A stretch of DNA of 25,461 nt from Sutterella parvirubra YIT 11816 (GCF_000250875.1 NZ_JH605013.1:21064-46524), one strand, 5' to 3'; numbered from the stretch's first letter, positions 7,642 to 15,338 are shown. The notes: generated by a model from the sequence alone, not told the origin. Numbers and translations: made by a program.

Positions 7642-8985
7642 TTGACCCACCATCTTCCGCGCCGCCGGTCCGCGCTTCTCGCCGCGCCTCTTCTCTTCGC
7701 GCTCTCGGGCGCTTCCTTCGCGGCGGACGTTCCGGCCTGGCTTGATGAGGCCGTCAAGGCCGAAACGGCCTCGATGACGACGCTTCGTCACGACCTCCAC
7801 GCCCACCCCGAACTCGGCAACCAGGAGGTGCGTACGCAGAAGGTGATTGCGGACTTTCTCAAGGCGGCCGGCGTCGACGAAGTCGTCGTCGGCTGGAAGG
7901 ACGCGCCCACGGCGGTCGTGGGCGTTCTGAATCCCGGCAAGGGCAACGCCGTCGGTCTTCGCGCCGACATCGACGCGCTCCCCATCAAGGAGCGCACGGG
8001 CCTGCCCTTCGAGAGCAAGGCGCGCGGGACCTACTGGGGCAAGGACGTCGACGTCTCCCACATGTGCGGGCACGACGCGCACATGGCGATGCTCCTCACC
8101 GCGGCGAAGATCCTCGCCGCGCACAAGAACGAAGTGGACCGCACGGTCGTCTTCGTCTTCCAGCCCGCCGAAGAAGGCGACTCGCGCGAGAACCCGTTCC
8201 TCGCGAAGACGCCGAAGCTCTCGGGCGCGAAGGCGCTGGTCGAAAACGGCCTCATGGAGAAGTACGGCATCCGCACGATGTTCGGGATCCACGTGATGGC
8301 GCGCGTTCCCGCGGGCGAAGCCTGGGTGGTGAAGGGCCCGGCCCTCAATTCCGCGGACGCCTTCGAAGTGACGATCACGGGGAACCAGGCCCACGGCGCG
8401 ATGCCCTGGACCGGGACCGACGCGACGCTCGCCGCCGCGCAGACCGTGGTGTCGCTCCAGCAGATCGTCTCCCGCAACGCGAACCTCTCGGAAGGAAGCG
8501 GCGTCATCACCGTCGGAAAGCTCCAGTCGGGCGAAACCGGGAACGTGATGTCGGGCTCTGCCTACATGCAGGGGACGATCCGCTCGAACAACCCGGGCGT
8601 GCGCTCGACGCTTTTGAAGCGCATCCCCGAAGTCGTCTCCGGCACGGCCGCCGCTTCGGGCGTCAAGGCCGAGACGCGCTTGATCGAAATCTATCCCGTG
8701 ACGGTGAACGACCCGGCCTTGGCCGAGCGCATGGTGCCGGACCTCACCGCCTTCGGCGTCAAGGCGTCCGAAGTGAAGTACAACCCCGGCGCGAGCGAAG
8801 ACTTCTCGTTCTACGCCGAGAAGGTCCCCTCCGTCTTCGTCTTCCTCGGGGTCGACGCCCCCGGTGCGAAGGACGCTCCGAACAACCACTCCGACCGCTT
8901 CGTGATCAACGACGACGCGCTCCCGGCGGGCGTGCGCGTGCACCTCGCGGCGGTGTTGGGGGACGCGTCGAAAAGCGTGAAGTAA
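7642..8985 (+). CDS. Exported M20-family amidohydrolase (metallopeptidase)
   Basis: A 447-residue M20D-type amidohydrolase, related to aminoacylase, hippurate hydrolase and IAA-amino-acid hydrolases, which release an amino acid from an N-acyl or peptide substrate. Residues 1-27 form a signal peptide (basic MTHHLPRRR, hydrophobic core, cleavage near SFA-AD), so it acts in the periplasm. The metal and catalytic motifs are all present: RHDLHAHPELG (49-59), RADIDALP (107-114), HMCGHDAHMAM (140-150, Cys142 and His144), QPAEEGD (174-180) and a late NNHSDRF. The start is TTG at 7642, with AAGGAG seven bases ahead. It sits 25 bases after map, so the two are probably one transcript. A strong terminator follows. 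The exact substrate cannot be told. Confidence 0.88.
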   Translation: MTHHLPRRRSALLAAPLLFALSGASFAADVPAWLDEAVKAETASMTTLRHDLHAHPELGNQEVRTQKVIADFLKAAGVDEVVVGWKDAPTAVVGVLNPGKGNAVGLRADIDALPIKERTGLPFESKARGTYWGKDVDVSHMCGHDAHMAMLLTAAKILAAHKNEVDRTVVFVFQPAEEGDSRENPFLAKTPKLSGAKALVENGLMEKYGIRTMFGIHVMARVPAGEAWVVKGPALNSADAFEVTITGNQAHGAMPWTGTDATLAAAQTVVSLQQIVSRNANLSEGSGVITVGKLQSGETGNVMSGSAYMQGTIRSNNPGVRSTLLKRIPEVVSGTAAASGVKAETRLIEIYPVTVNDPALAERMVPDLTAFGVKASEVKYNPGASEDFSFYAEKVPSVFVFLGVDAPGAKDAPNNHSDRFVINDDALPAGVRVHLAAVLGDASKSVK

Positions 8986-9023
8986 CGCGGTGACGCGCCC
9001 TTCCGACGGGAAGGATCTGAATC

Positions 9024-9066
9024 AGAAGGCCGTTCGGCACGGAAGCCGGGCGGCCTTCTTCGTTTT
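9024..9066 (+). terminator. Intrinsic terminator after the M20 gene
   Basis: AGAAGGCCG (9024-9032) pairs with CGGCCTTCT (9051-9059). The stem extends inwards through G-U pairs and has an apical GGC/GCC. TCGTTTTC follows. Its apical half closely matches the suhB terminator at 15304-15335. Confidence 0.8.
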
Positions 9067-9180
9067 CGGGAAGCTTCGAGGAGCTTCGGGGGTTTCGGCG
9101 GTTTTCGAAGGTTCGAACCCGACCCCGGAATTTGATGGATACTTGAAAGATTCGATTCCCACGCATCCCCCCGCTCAACC

Positions 9181-11784
9181 ATGACCCCCGATCTCACCGC
9201 CGACACCACCGACGACACGAGCGCCCTCACCCCCGTCGAAAGCTTCAAGGCGGGGCGCGAGCGCCTCGCGAAGGTCTTCGCCGAGACGCACGCCCCGGAC
9301 CTCTACCTGCGTGCCCACGCGGCGCTTCTGGACGAGACGCTCATCGCGCTCGCCCGCCGGGCGGGCCTTCCCGAAACAAACCTCGCGCTCGCCGCGGTCG
9401 GGGGGTACGGACGCCGCGAGCTCTACCCCTATTCCGACATCGACGTTCTGGTCCTCACGACTGACGAGGCGCGGGACGCCTTGGACGAGAAGCTCGGCGT
9501 CTTCGTCACGTCGCTCTGGGAGTTGGGGCTTCCCGTAGGCGCGTCGGTGCGCACCGAATCCGAGTACGCAGCGGAGGCCGCCAAAAACGTCACCGTGGCG
9601 ACGACGTACCTCGAGAGTCGGCTTCTCATGGGCGACGCCGCGCTCTATGAGCGGAGCCGCGAGACCTTCTTTTCCGAACTCTCCGCCGAAAACTTCTTCC
9701 GCGACAAAATGCTGGAGCGCGCCCGGCGCCACCAGCGTTTTGAGGACACCCCCTATTCGCTCGAACCCAACCTGAAGGAGTCGCCCGGGGGGCTGCGCGA
9801 CCTGCAGGTTTTTCTCTGGTGCGCGCAGGCCGCGGGGCTCGCGCAGAGCGTCCCCGAGATGGCTTCTGAAGGCCTCATCACCGAGCGCGAGCGCGACACG
9901 CTCCTCCAATGCGGGGCGTTTCTCGCGCGCCTTCGCATCGAACTTCATCTGGAAACCCGCCGCCACGAGGACCGGCTCCTCTTCGACGTTCAGGAGCCCC
10001 TCGCCCAGCGGATGGGGATCCGCCCGACGGCGGCCCTTCGCGCCTCCGAAGTCCTCATGAAGCGCTACTACCGCAACGCCCAGGCCGTCGTGCAGATGTC
10101 GGTGCTGCAGCTCCAGGCGATCGCCGACCGCCTCCAGGGCGGCAACGCCCGCGCGACGCCCGTGCGGCTCGAAGCCGCCTTCATCGCCCGCGGCGACGAA
10201 ATGGACGTGGTGGGCGACGACGTCTACAAATCGGACCCGAACGCGATTCTGAGGACCTTCCTCGTCTTCCTCTCGCACCCGGAGCTCACGCGCCTCTCGA
10301 CGCGGCTGCTGCGCGCGCTCTGGCTCGCGAGCTTCTCGATCAACGACCAGTACCGCTCGGACCCGAAGAACCAGGAGACCTTCCTCTCCATTCTCAAGAT
10401 GAAGCGCGGGACCTACCACGCCCTCAAACTCATGAACATCTGGGGCGTGCTCGGACGCTTTCTCGAACCCTTCCGGCACATCGTCGGGCAGATGCAGCAC
10501 GACCTCTACCACATCTTCACGGTCGACCAGCATACGCTTCGCACCGTGCGCAACGTCCGGCGCTTCGGCAGGAGCGACTTCGCGCACGAGTACCCCTTCT
10601 GCTCGCAGGTGATGTCGGAGATTCCCGAGAGCTGGCGCGTGAGCGTCGCGGCGCTCTTTCACGACATCGGAAAGGGCCTCGGCGGCCGCCACGAAGAGAT
10701 CGGCGCCGAGAAGGTGCGGCGCTTCTGCGTCGACTACGGCTTCCCGCAGGAAGACACCGACTTCATCGAATTTCTCGTGCGCGAACACCTCACGATGAGC
10801 CGCATCGCGCAACGCGAGGACATCTCCGACCCGGCGGTGATCGAGCGCTTCGTGAAGCTCACGGGCCGCAAGGACCGCCTCGACGCCCTCTACCTTCTCA
10901 CCGTCGCCGACATCCGCGCGACGAGCCCCAAGGTCTGGACCCAGTGGAAGGCGCAGCTCCTTGAAACCCTCTACCGTGCGGCGCGTGCGCGCCTCACGGG
11001 CGAAACCGCCGAGGCGACGGTCTCGCACACGCTGGAGCGCCGCAAAGAGGAAGCCTGCGCTCTGATCGGAAACCGCGTGTCGACCGAGGCGCGCGAGCGC
11101 TTCTGGGAGGAGTTGGACGTCGTCTACTTCATGCGCCACCGCCCGGACGACATCGCCTGGCACACCGAAGAATTGGCGGGGCTCCCGCCCGACGCGCCCA
11201 CGCTGGTGCGTGCGAAGCGCGCGGAGAAGATGGGCGGGCTCTCGGTGCTCCTTTCGCTCCCCGACCGCAAGGGGGTCTTCCTTCAGGCCGTGGCCTTCCT
11301 CTCGAAGTCGGGGCTCTCCGTCGTCGACGCCCGCATCCACACGACGGCGGACGGGCGTGCCCTCGATACGTTCCTCGTCACCGACACCTTCGAGCGCTTC
11401 ACGGAAGAGGCGGACCTGAGGCAGCTGGAGCGCGCCTTCGCCGCCGCGATGGCGCCCGACGCCCCGCCCATCAAGCCGCGCCAGGGGAAGCTCCCCCGCC
11501 GCGCGCGCCACTTCCCCACGCGCCCGAGCGTCTCGATCCTGCCCTCGGAATCCGGCCGAGCCTTCATCCTCAACATCACCTGCACGGACCGCCTCGGCCT
11601 CCTCTACGCGATTTCGGACGTGCTCGCGCACTACGGGGTGAATCTGCAGACGGCGAAGCTGAACACCCTCGATGAGCGCGCCGAGGACGTGTTCCTGATC
11701 GACGGCGAGGCGCTTCAGAACGACGAGACGCTTCTGGCGCTCGAAGCCGAGCTCCTTGAAGCCGTGAAGGCGCCGGCGGCCTGA
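9181..11784 (+). CDS. glnD: Bifunctional PII uridylyltransferase/uridylyl-removing enzyme
   Basis: GlnD senses glutamine and uridylylates or de-uridylylates PII proteins (GlnB/GlnK), setting nitrogen control. The 867-residue protein has the family's full layout. The nucleotidyltransferase motif GGYGRRELYPYSDIDVL is at 74-90 with catalytic Asp86/Asp88. An HD phosphohydrolase motif (FHDIGKGLGGRHEEIG) has His494/Asp495. Two C-terminal ACT domains, at roughly 690-765 and 800-867, bind glutamine (second begins DRLGLLYAISDVLAHYGVNL). The ATG has no Shine-Dalgarno; the preceding bases are CCCCCCGCTCAACC. A terminator separates it from the M20 gene, so it should have its own promoter in 9067-9180, but I see no clear one. 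Confidence 0.97.
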   Translation: MTPDLTADTTDDTSALTPVESFKAGRERLAKVFAETHAPDLYLRAHAALLDETLIALARRAGLPETNLALAAVGGYGRRELYPYSDIDVLVLTTDEARDALDEKLGVFVTSLWELGLPVGASVRTESEYAAEAAKNVTVATTYLESRLLMGDAALYERSRETFFSELSAENFFRDKMLERARRHQRFEDTPYSLEPNLKESPGGLRDLQVFLWCAQAAGLAQSVPEMASEGLITERERDTLLQCGAFLARLRIELHLETRRHEDRLLFDVQEPLAQRMGIRPTAALRASEVLMKRYYRNAQAVVQMSVLQLQAIADRLQGGNARATPVRLEAAFIARGDEMDVVGDDVYKSDPNAILRTFLVFLSHPELTRLSTRLLRALWLASFSINDQYRSDPKNQETFLSILKMKRGTYHALKLMNIWGVLGRFLEPFRHIVGQMQHDLYHIFTVDQHTLRTVRNVRRFGRSDFAHEYPFCSQVMSEIPESWRVSVAALFHDIGKGLGGRHEEIGAEKVRRFCVDYGFPQEDTDFIEFLVREHLTMSRIAQREDISDPAVIERFVKLTGRKDRLDALYLLTVADIRATSPKVWTQWKAQLLETLYRAARARLTGETAEATVSHTLERRKEEACALIGNRVSTEARERFWEELDVVYFMRHRPDDIAWHTEELAGLPPDAPTLVRAKRAEKMGGLSVLLSLPDRKGVFLQAVAFLSKSGLSVVDARIHTTADGRALDTFLVTDTFERFTEEADLRQLERAFAAAMAPDAPPIKPRQGKLPRRARHFPTRPSVSILPSESGRAFILNITCTDRLGLLYAISDVLAHYGVNLQTAKLNTLDERAEDVFLIDGEALQNDETLLALEAELLEAVKAPAA

Positions 11785-11818
11785 AGTCCTGAAGCCTGGG
11801 AAGACCGACCACAATGCA

Positions 11819-11849
11819 AACGCCCGCAGGGAAGGCTCCTGCGGGCGTT
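11819..11849. terminator. Bidirectional terminator between glnD and the flavodoxin gene
   Basis: AACGCCCGCAGG (11819-11830) and CCTGCGGGCGTT (11838-11849) form a perfect 12-bp stem with a 7-nt loop. It lies between convergent genes. The plus-strand tail is CGTGTTT and the minus-strand tail is TGCATT, so it can serve both. Confidence 0.75.
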
Positions 11850-11880
11850 CGTGTTTCGGATTCGGGAACTCGGGCGTCGA

Positions 11881-12465
11881 TCAGAAATTCATCCCGAAGA
11901 CGCTCCGGAAGAATTCCGCGCCGCGCGCGAGGTCGGTGCGGTCCGGGTGGGTTTCGCTCTCGCGCCGACGGCTTTCGCGCTCGGGGCTCACGTTCCCGCC
12001 CAGCATCGTCGTCATGCGTTCGAACACCTCCGGATCGATGCGGCCGCGGCAGAGGAAGATGTCCACGAGTTCGTTGTCCGATCCCGCCGCGACGAGGCTC
12101 TCGGACGCGCGGCGCATCCAGGCGTCCTTGTCGGGGTCGCCCCCCATCGTCGCGAAGCAGGCGATGCGCTTCCCGTGGAGGCGCTTCGCGAGCTCGCGCA
12201 TGTCTTCAGGGGCGTCGCCGCGGTCGCACCAAAACCCGAGGAGCACCGGATTGAAGCGCTCCAAGTCTTCGGGGACTTCGCTCGTACGCATCAGGACCGC
12301 GCCGGGAAGCGCGTCGGTGATGGCGTGCCCGAGGATCATCGTGTTGCCGGTGCGGGAGCTGATCACGACCAGGGGAACGTGCGCGTCCTGGGCTTCCTGG
12401 GCGTTCTTCTCGGGGGCGGCGTCCGCGGTGCGCTGCGCGCGGACTTCTTCGTCGGTCTTCGGCAT
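11881..12465 (-). CDS. Flavodoxin-like protein (Flavodoxin_3 type)
   Basis: A 194-residue protein with a flavodoxin fold, expected to bind FMN and carry electrons in the cytoplasm. The FMN-phosphate loop reads VISSRTGNTM (34-43). The GFWCDRGDAPEDM segment, the CFATMGGDPDKD segment and the FLCRGRIDPEVFERM segment match the pattern I know from the Flavodoxin_3 group, which also includes BilS-type partners of reductases. A 30-residue polar N-terminal extension and a charged C-terminus are unusual. No Shine-Dalgarno is seen before the ATG. The electron partner is unknown; the Tat flavoprotein at 15451 is one nearby possibility, but nothing links them. Confidence 0.75.
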   Translation of the reverse strand: MPKTDEEVRAQRTADAAPEKNAQEAQDAHVPLVVISSRTGNTMILGHAITDALPGAVLMRTSEVPEDLERFNPVLLGFWCDRGDAPEDMRELAKRLHGKRIACFATMGGDPDKDAWMRRASESLVAAGSDNELVDIFLCRGRIDPEVFERMTTMLGGNVSPERESRRRESETHPDRTDLARGAEFFRSVFGMNF

Positions 12466-12518
12466 GGGGGTTTCGCTTGTCGCGTGGCTTGTCTTCTTTG
12501 ACTCGGCCGCTGGGCGGC

Positions 12519-12535
12519 CTCAATTTTTGAGTGTA
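12519..12535 (-). promoter_or_regulatory. Candidate -10 and inverted repeat before the flavodoxin gene
   Basis: The minus strand reads TACACT (12530-12535). It overlaps a perfect 5-bp inverted repeat CTCAA-AAA-TTGAG (12519-12531). The -35 at 17 bp is weak (GTTCCG). This suggests a separate transcript starting inside the repeat. Confidence 0.4.
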
Positions 12536-12585
12536 GCCGAAGACGGCGGCATCGGAACGCTTCCGCGCGCAGGAATTCGATGCGG

Positions 12586-12630
12586 CCGACCGCAAAGACG
12601 GTCGGGGCCGCTCATTCCGGAGCGGCCCCG
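12586..12630 (-). terminator. Strong overlapping hairpins after the CysE-like gene
   Basis: An 11-bp perfect stem, CGGGGCCGCTC with GAGCGGCCCCG (12603-12630, loop of six), lies just past the stop of the 12654 gene. It overlaps a second stem, CCGACCG with CGGTCGG (12586-12605). The two share bases 12603-12605, so they partly exclude each other. There is no clean T-run, so intrinsic termination is possible but not certain. Confidence 0.5.
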
Positions 12631-12653
12631 ATCGGTACGTGGGTTTGGTTCTC

Positions 12654-13409
12654 TTACTTCGCGGCGTCCGGCGCCGTCTTCTTCGGGCGGTGGTGGCGCG
12701 CCCGGCGCGTGGAGACCCCGGCGGCCTTGCCGGAAATCTTCGGGAGCTTCTCGGTCTCGATCACCTCGCCGCCCAGCTTCCCGATCGACTCGTTCAGCTT
12801 CGCGATCACGGCGTTCTGCTCGCGCACGACGCGCACGAGCTCCTTCACCGCGGGATCGATCTCGGGCTTCTTGGCGGGTTCGGACGGCGCCGTCTCGGCC
12901 GGAACGGCCGGAGCGGTCGATGCGGCGGGAGCGGGAGCAGGAGCGGCGCCTTCAGCACCGTCAGCTCCTTCAGCCCACACGGCGCCCGCCGCGACGACGG
13001 TCCCCGCGGGGACGCGCACGTTCCCGACGATGCGCGCCGCGGCGCCGATCTCGACGTCGTCTTCGATCACGGGCGCGCCCTGCGCCGAGGCGAGAATCAT
13101 GACGACGGGGCCGACGACGACGCGGTCGCCGATCTTCGCATCCGCACCGATGACGACGCCCGTGGGGGCCGGGATCGACACGTCGAACCCGATCTTCGCG
13201 GAAGCGTCGACCGTGAGGCCGGTCAACCAGCGGTTCACGCACCCCAGCATCAGCGACGCGCCCGACCAGCCCTGAAGCTGCAGCCAGTAGGCGCCCTTTT
13301 GAATGAGCTGCGCCTGCAGGCCCGAACACCCGAAGAGGAGCGCGGCGCGGGAGCATTCGGGGCGGCGACGCTGTGCGGCGTCGAGCGTTCTCAGAAGTGC
13401 GTCAAACAT
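12654..13409 (-). CDS. Serine-acetyltransferase-like hexapeptide protein lacking catalytic residues, with coiled-coil tail
   Basis: A 251-residue protein whose first 148 residues align by eye with the C-terminal half of CysE: a short helical part with GCSGLQAQLIQKGAYWLQ, then a left-handed beta-helix (SAKIG, TGVVIGADAKIGDRV, IEDDVEIGAAARIVGN, GTVVAAGAV). The CysE catalytic pair in LDHATG is replaced by IPAPTG (79-84). The second catalytic His, in DRHPKI, is replaced by QGAPVI (110-115). The protein should therefore not acetylate serine. Residues 148-182 are an Ala/Pro/Glu linker. About 186-218 form a coiled coil (VKELVRVVREQNAVIAKLNE), followed by a basic tail. It starts 36 bases after trmJ with AAGGAAG nine bases ahead, so it is probably cotranscribed with trmJ. 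A scaffold or regulatory role is only inference. Confidence 0.7.
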   Translation of the reverse strand: MFDALLRTLDAAQRRRPECSRAALLFGCSGLQAQLIQKGAYWLQLQGWSGASLMLGCVNRWLTGLTVDASAKIGFDVSIPAPTGVVIGADAKIGDRVVVGPVVMILASAQGAPVIEDDVEIGAAARIVGNVRVPAGTVVAAGAVWAEGADGAEGAAPAPAPAASTAPAVPAETAPSEPAKKPEIDPAVKELVRVVREQNAVIAKLNESIGKLGGEVIETEKLPKISGKAAGVSTRRARHHRPKKTAPDAAK

Positions 13410-13445
13410 CTCGTCAGTCTTCCTTTGTTGTTCGTGCTTGCGTCT

Positions 13446-14258
13446 TTATTGCCCAACGGGCTTCTTCGAACCCGCACGGTCGCGCTTCGGGCGGATGATC
13501 GCCGCGCAGATGCCGCGCAGCAGATCGATTTCGGTCTGCGTGAGACCTGAGCGGCCGAAAAGCCGCCGCGTGATCGGCATCAGAAATTTCGGATGCGCGG
13601 GGTCGTGCACGCCGCAGGCGGTCATCGCCTCTTCCCAATGTTTGAAGAAGCCTTCGATCGCCTCCGAGGTCGCGGGGGCTTCGCCCTCGAAGCGGCTCTG
13701 CCAGTCGTAGAGCCCGCCCGGACGGCCCTCAGCGTCGAGGAGCGCCATGTGCATCTCGTAGGCCGCCAACTGCACGGCCTGCGCGAGGTTGAGACTCGGG
13801 CTCTCCGGGTCCGCGGCGATCGTGGCGCAGCCGCTGCAGAGCATCACCTCTTCGTTCGTGAGGCCGCTGCGCTCACACCCGAAGACGAAGGCGAGATCAC
13901 CCGGCTCCGCATCGAGAAAGGCGGCGCTCTTTCCCGCGGCTTCGCGCAGCGGCGTCAGCGCCGGACCGAACTCGCGGTCGTAGCCCGTCATCGCCCAGGC
14001 CCAGGTGACGCCTTCGAGCGCTTCAGCGAGGGTCGCGTGGACCTTCGCGTTCTCCAGAACGTCGGCCGAGCTCGTCGCGTAGGCGACCGCCTCTTCGTGC
14101 GTGCGGAAGTCCGCCTCGCGGGGCGCGACCACGCGCAGATCGCGAAAGCCCATCGTCTTCACCGCACGCGCGGCGGCTCCGATGTTGCCGGGATGGCTCG
14201 GTTCGCAGAGGATGAAGCGGACGCGCCGCGCATCGGTCGGAGTGTTCAAGGAAGGCAC
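13446..14258 (-). CDS. trmJ: tRNA (cytidine/uridine-32-2'-O)-methyltransferase
   Basis: TrmJ uses S-adenosylmethionine to 2'-O-methylate position 32 of several tRNAs. The SPOUT/TrmH fold signature begins RFILCEPSHPGNIGAAARAV (14-33). The knot motifs AFVFGCERSGLTNEEV (123-138) and SPSLNLAQAVQLAAYE (153-168) form the cofactor site. A C-terminal helical extension (about 185-270) is typical for TrmJ. The longest start is GTG at 14256-14258, which lacks a good Shine-Dalgarno. A TTG three codons later (14247-14249) has AAGGTG six bases ahead and may be the true start. It is divergent from suhB, as in many beta- and gammaproteobacteria. Confidence 0.93.
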   Translation of the reverse strand: MPSLNTPTDARRVRFILCEPSHPGNIGAAARAVKTMGFRDLRVVAPREADFRTHEEAVAYATSSADVLENAKVHATLAEALEGVTWAWAMTGYDREFGPALTPLREAAGKSAAFLDAEPGDLAFVFGCERSGLTNEEVMLCSGCATIAADPESPSLNLAQAVQLAAYEMHMALLDAEGRPGGLYDWQSRFEGEAPATSEAIEGFFKHWEEAMTACGVHDPAHPKFLMPITRRLFGRSGLTQTEIDLLRGICAAIIRPKRDRAGSKKPVGQ

Positions 14259-14274
14259 CTTCGTGGGTTTGAGC

Positions 14275-14297
14275 GTCGAATGGGATTCGACATTTTA
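14275..14297 (-). promoter_or_regulatory. trmJ -10 box followed by a perfect inverted repeat
   Basis: The minus strand reads TAAAAT (14292-14297), followed without a gap by GTCGAAT-CCC-ATTCGAC (14275-14291), a 7-bp perfect repeat with a 3-base centre. It sits at the expected transcription start, so it could be an operator or a 5'-terminal RNA hairpin. No good -35 at 17 bp is seen. Confidence 0.5.
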
Positions 14298-14320
14298 GCG
14301 GGCGGGCGGAAATGCGCACA

Positions 14321-14338
14321 GCGGTCAAAATCGACCGC
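14321..14338. repeat. Inverted repeat in the trmJ-suhB divergent region
   Basis: GCGGTC (14321-14326) and GACCGC (14333-14338) flank AAAATC. It lies between the two candidate promoters and could bind a regulator shared by both genes. Confidence 0.35.
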
Positions 14339-14366
14339 CGCCGCCCATTCGAACAGGCGATTGCGG

Positions 14367-14427
14367 TAGAATCCCGAACACCTTGAAGGGAGAGCTCAAA
14401 ACGTTCTCCCTTCTCTTTTCCCGCCCA
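14367..14427 (+). promoter_or_regulatory. suhB -10 box and 5'-leader terminator-like hairpin
   Basis: TAGAAT (14367-14372) is a good -10 box. The leader then forms GAAGGGAGA (14385-14393) with TCTCCCTTC (14405-14413), extendable by two pairs with a 7-nt loop, followed by TCTTTT. That is the form of an intrinsic terminator placed before the gene, 39 bases ahead of the suhB ATG. The sequence TCTCTTTTCCCGCCCA (14412-14427) recurs exactly at 20104-20119 in the gntR leader. Confidence 0.6.
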
Positions 14428-14451
14428 TCCCCTATTCGTACGCAGAGCAGC

Positions 14452-15282
14452 ATGTCGTCCCAACTCCACCTCACCGCCTACATCGCGACCGCCGTCAAGG
14501 CCGCCCGCCGCGCCGCCAAGGAAATCACCCGCGCCGCCGCCGACCGTGACCGTCTTGAGGTCGAGCACAAGGCCATCAACGACTTCGTGACGAGCGCCGA
14601 CCGCGCCGCCGAAGCCGCGATCCTGGACGAACTGCGCTACGCCTACCCGAAGCACGCCTTCCTTTCGGAAGAAGCGGGCCGCACCGGCGACGAAGACAGC
14701 GACTTCCTCTGGATCATCGACCCGATCGACGGGACGACGAACTTCATGCACGGTCTGCCGCACTACGCGGTCTCGATCGCGCTTCTGCACCGCGGCGACG
14801 TGATCGTCGGCGTCGTCTACGACGTCGCGAAGAACGAGCTCTTCACCGCCGCGAAGGGCCAGGGCGCCTACCTCGACAACCGCCGCATCCGCGTCTCCGA
14901 AACGAAGGATCTGCGCCGCGCGCTGATCGGCACGGGCTTCCCCTTCCGCCGCACGGACGACTTCGAAGGCTACATGCACGGCTTCCAGCGCGTCGCCGAA
15001 CACACGGCCGGCCTCCGCCGTCCGGGTTCCGCCGCGCTCGACCTCGCCTGGGTCGCCTGCGGCCGCTACGACGGCTACTGGGAACAGGGGCTCTCAAGCT
15101 GGGACATCGCCGCGGGCGTCCTTCTCGTTCTCGAAGCGGGCGGCCTCATCACCGACCTCAAGGGCGGCGAAGGCATGCTCGACAACGGCTCGGTCTGCGC
15201 CGGCACGCCGCGCATCTTCGCGAAGCTCCTTCCGCTCGTGGGCAAGCTCCCCGCGCCGAAGCCCGTGAAGAGCGCGAAGTAA
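14452..15282 (+). CDS. suhB: Inositol-1-monophosphatase / Nus-factor SuhB
   Basis: SuhB is a Mg-dependent, Li-sensitive monophosphatase; in enterobacteria it also joins rRNA antitermination complexes. The 276-residue protein has the family motifs: LSEEAG with Glu73/Glu74 (71-76), IIDPIDGTTNFMHG (88-101, metal ligands Asp90 and Asp93), and SSWDIAAG (215-222, Asp218). ATG 14452-14454 gives the standard N-terminus MSSQLHLTAYIATAVKAARR. A TTG-initiated extension from 14383 runs through the leader hairpin and is rejected. The Shine-Dalgarno is weak (AGAG). It has a terminator-like leader upstream and a strong terminator downstream, so it is a single-gene unit. Confidence 0.95.
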   Translation: MSSQLHLTAYIATAVKAARRAAKEITRAAADRDRLEVEHKAINDFVTSADRAAEAAILDELRYAYPKHAFLSEEAGRTGDEDSDFLWIIDPIDGTTNFMHGLPHYAVSIALLHRGDVIVGVVYDVAKNELFTAAKGQGAYLDNRRIRVSETKDLRRALIGTGFPFRRTDDFEGYMHGFQRVAEHTAGLRRPGSAALDLAWVACGRYDGYWEQGLSSWDIAAGVLLVLEAGGLITDLKGGEGMLDNGSVCAGTPRIFAKLLPLVGKLPAPKPVKSAK

Positions 15283-15303
15283 GACTTCAGGAAAGTTCTT
15301 CCG

Positions 15304-15338
15304 AAAGCCGTCCGGAATCGAAGCCGGGCGGCTTTTTC
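15304..15338 (+). terminator. Intrinsic terminator after suhB
   Basis: AAAGCCGTCC (15304-15313) pairs with GGGCGGCTTT (15326-15335), with one G-U pair, and the T-run continues to 15337. The core GAAGCCGGGCGGC is shared with the terminator after the M20 gene. Confidence 0.85.

Noticed and set aside
9175..11814. Long minus-strand ORF (879 residues) across glnD
   Set aside because: It is antisense to a complete, motif-rich glnD and has the Arg/Glu/Val-rich composition typical of shadows in G+C-rich DNA.
14383..14451. TTG-initiated N-terminal extension of suhB
   Set aside because: It translates the leader hairpin, and SuhB proteins start at the downstream ATG (14452).
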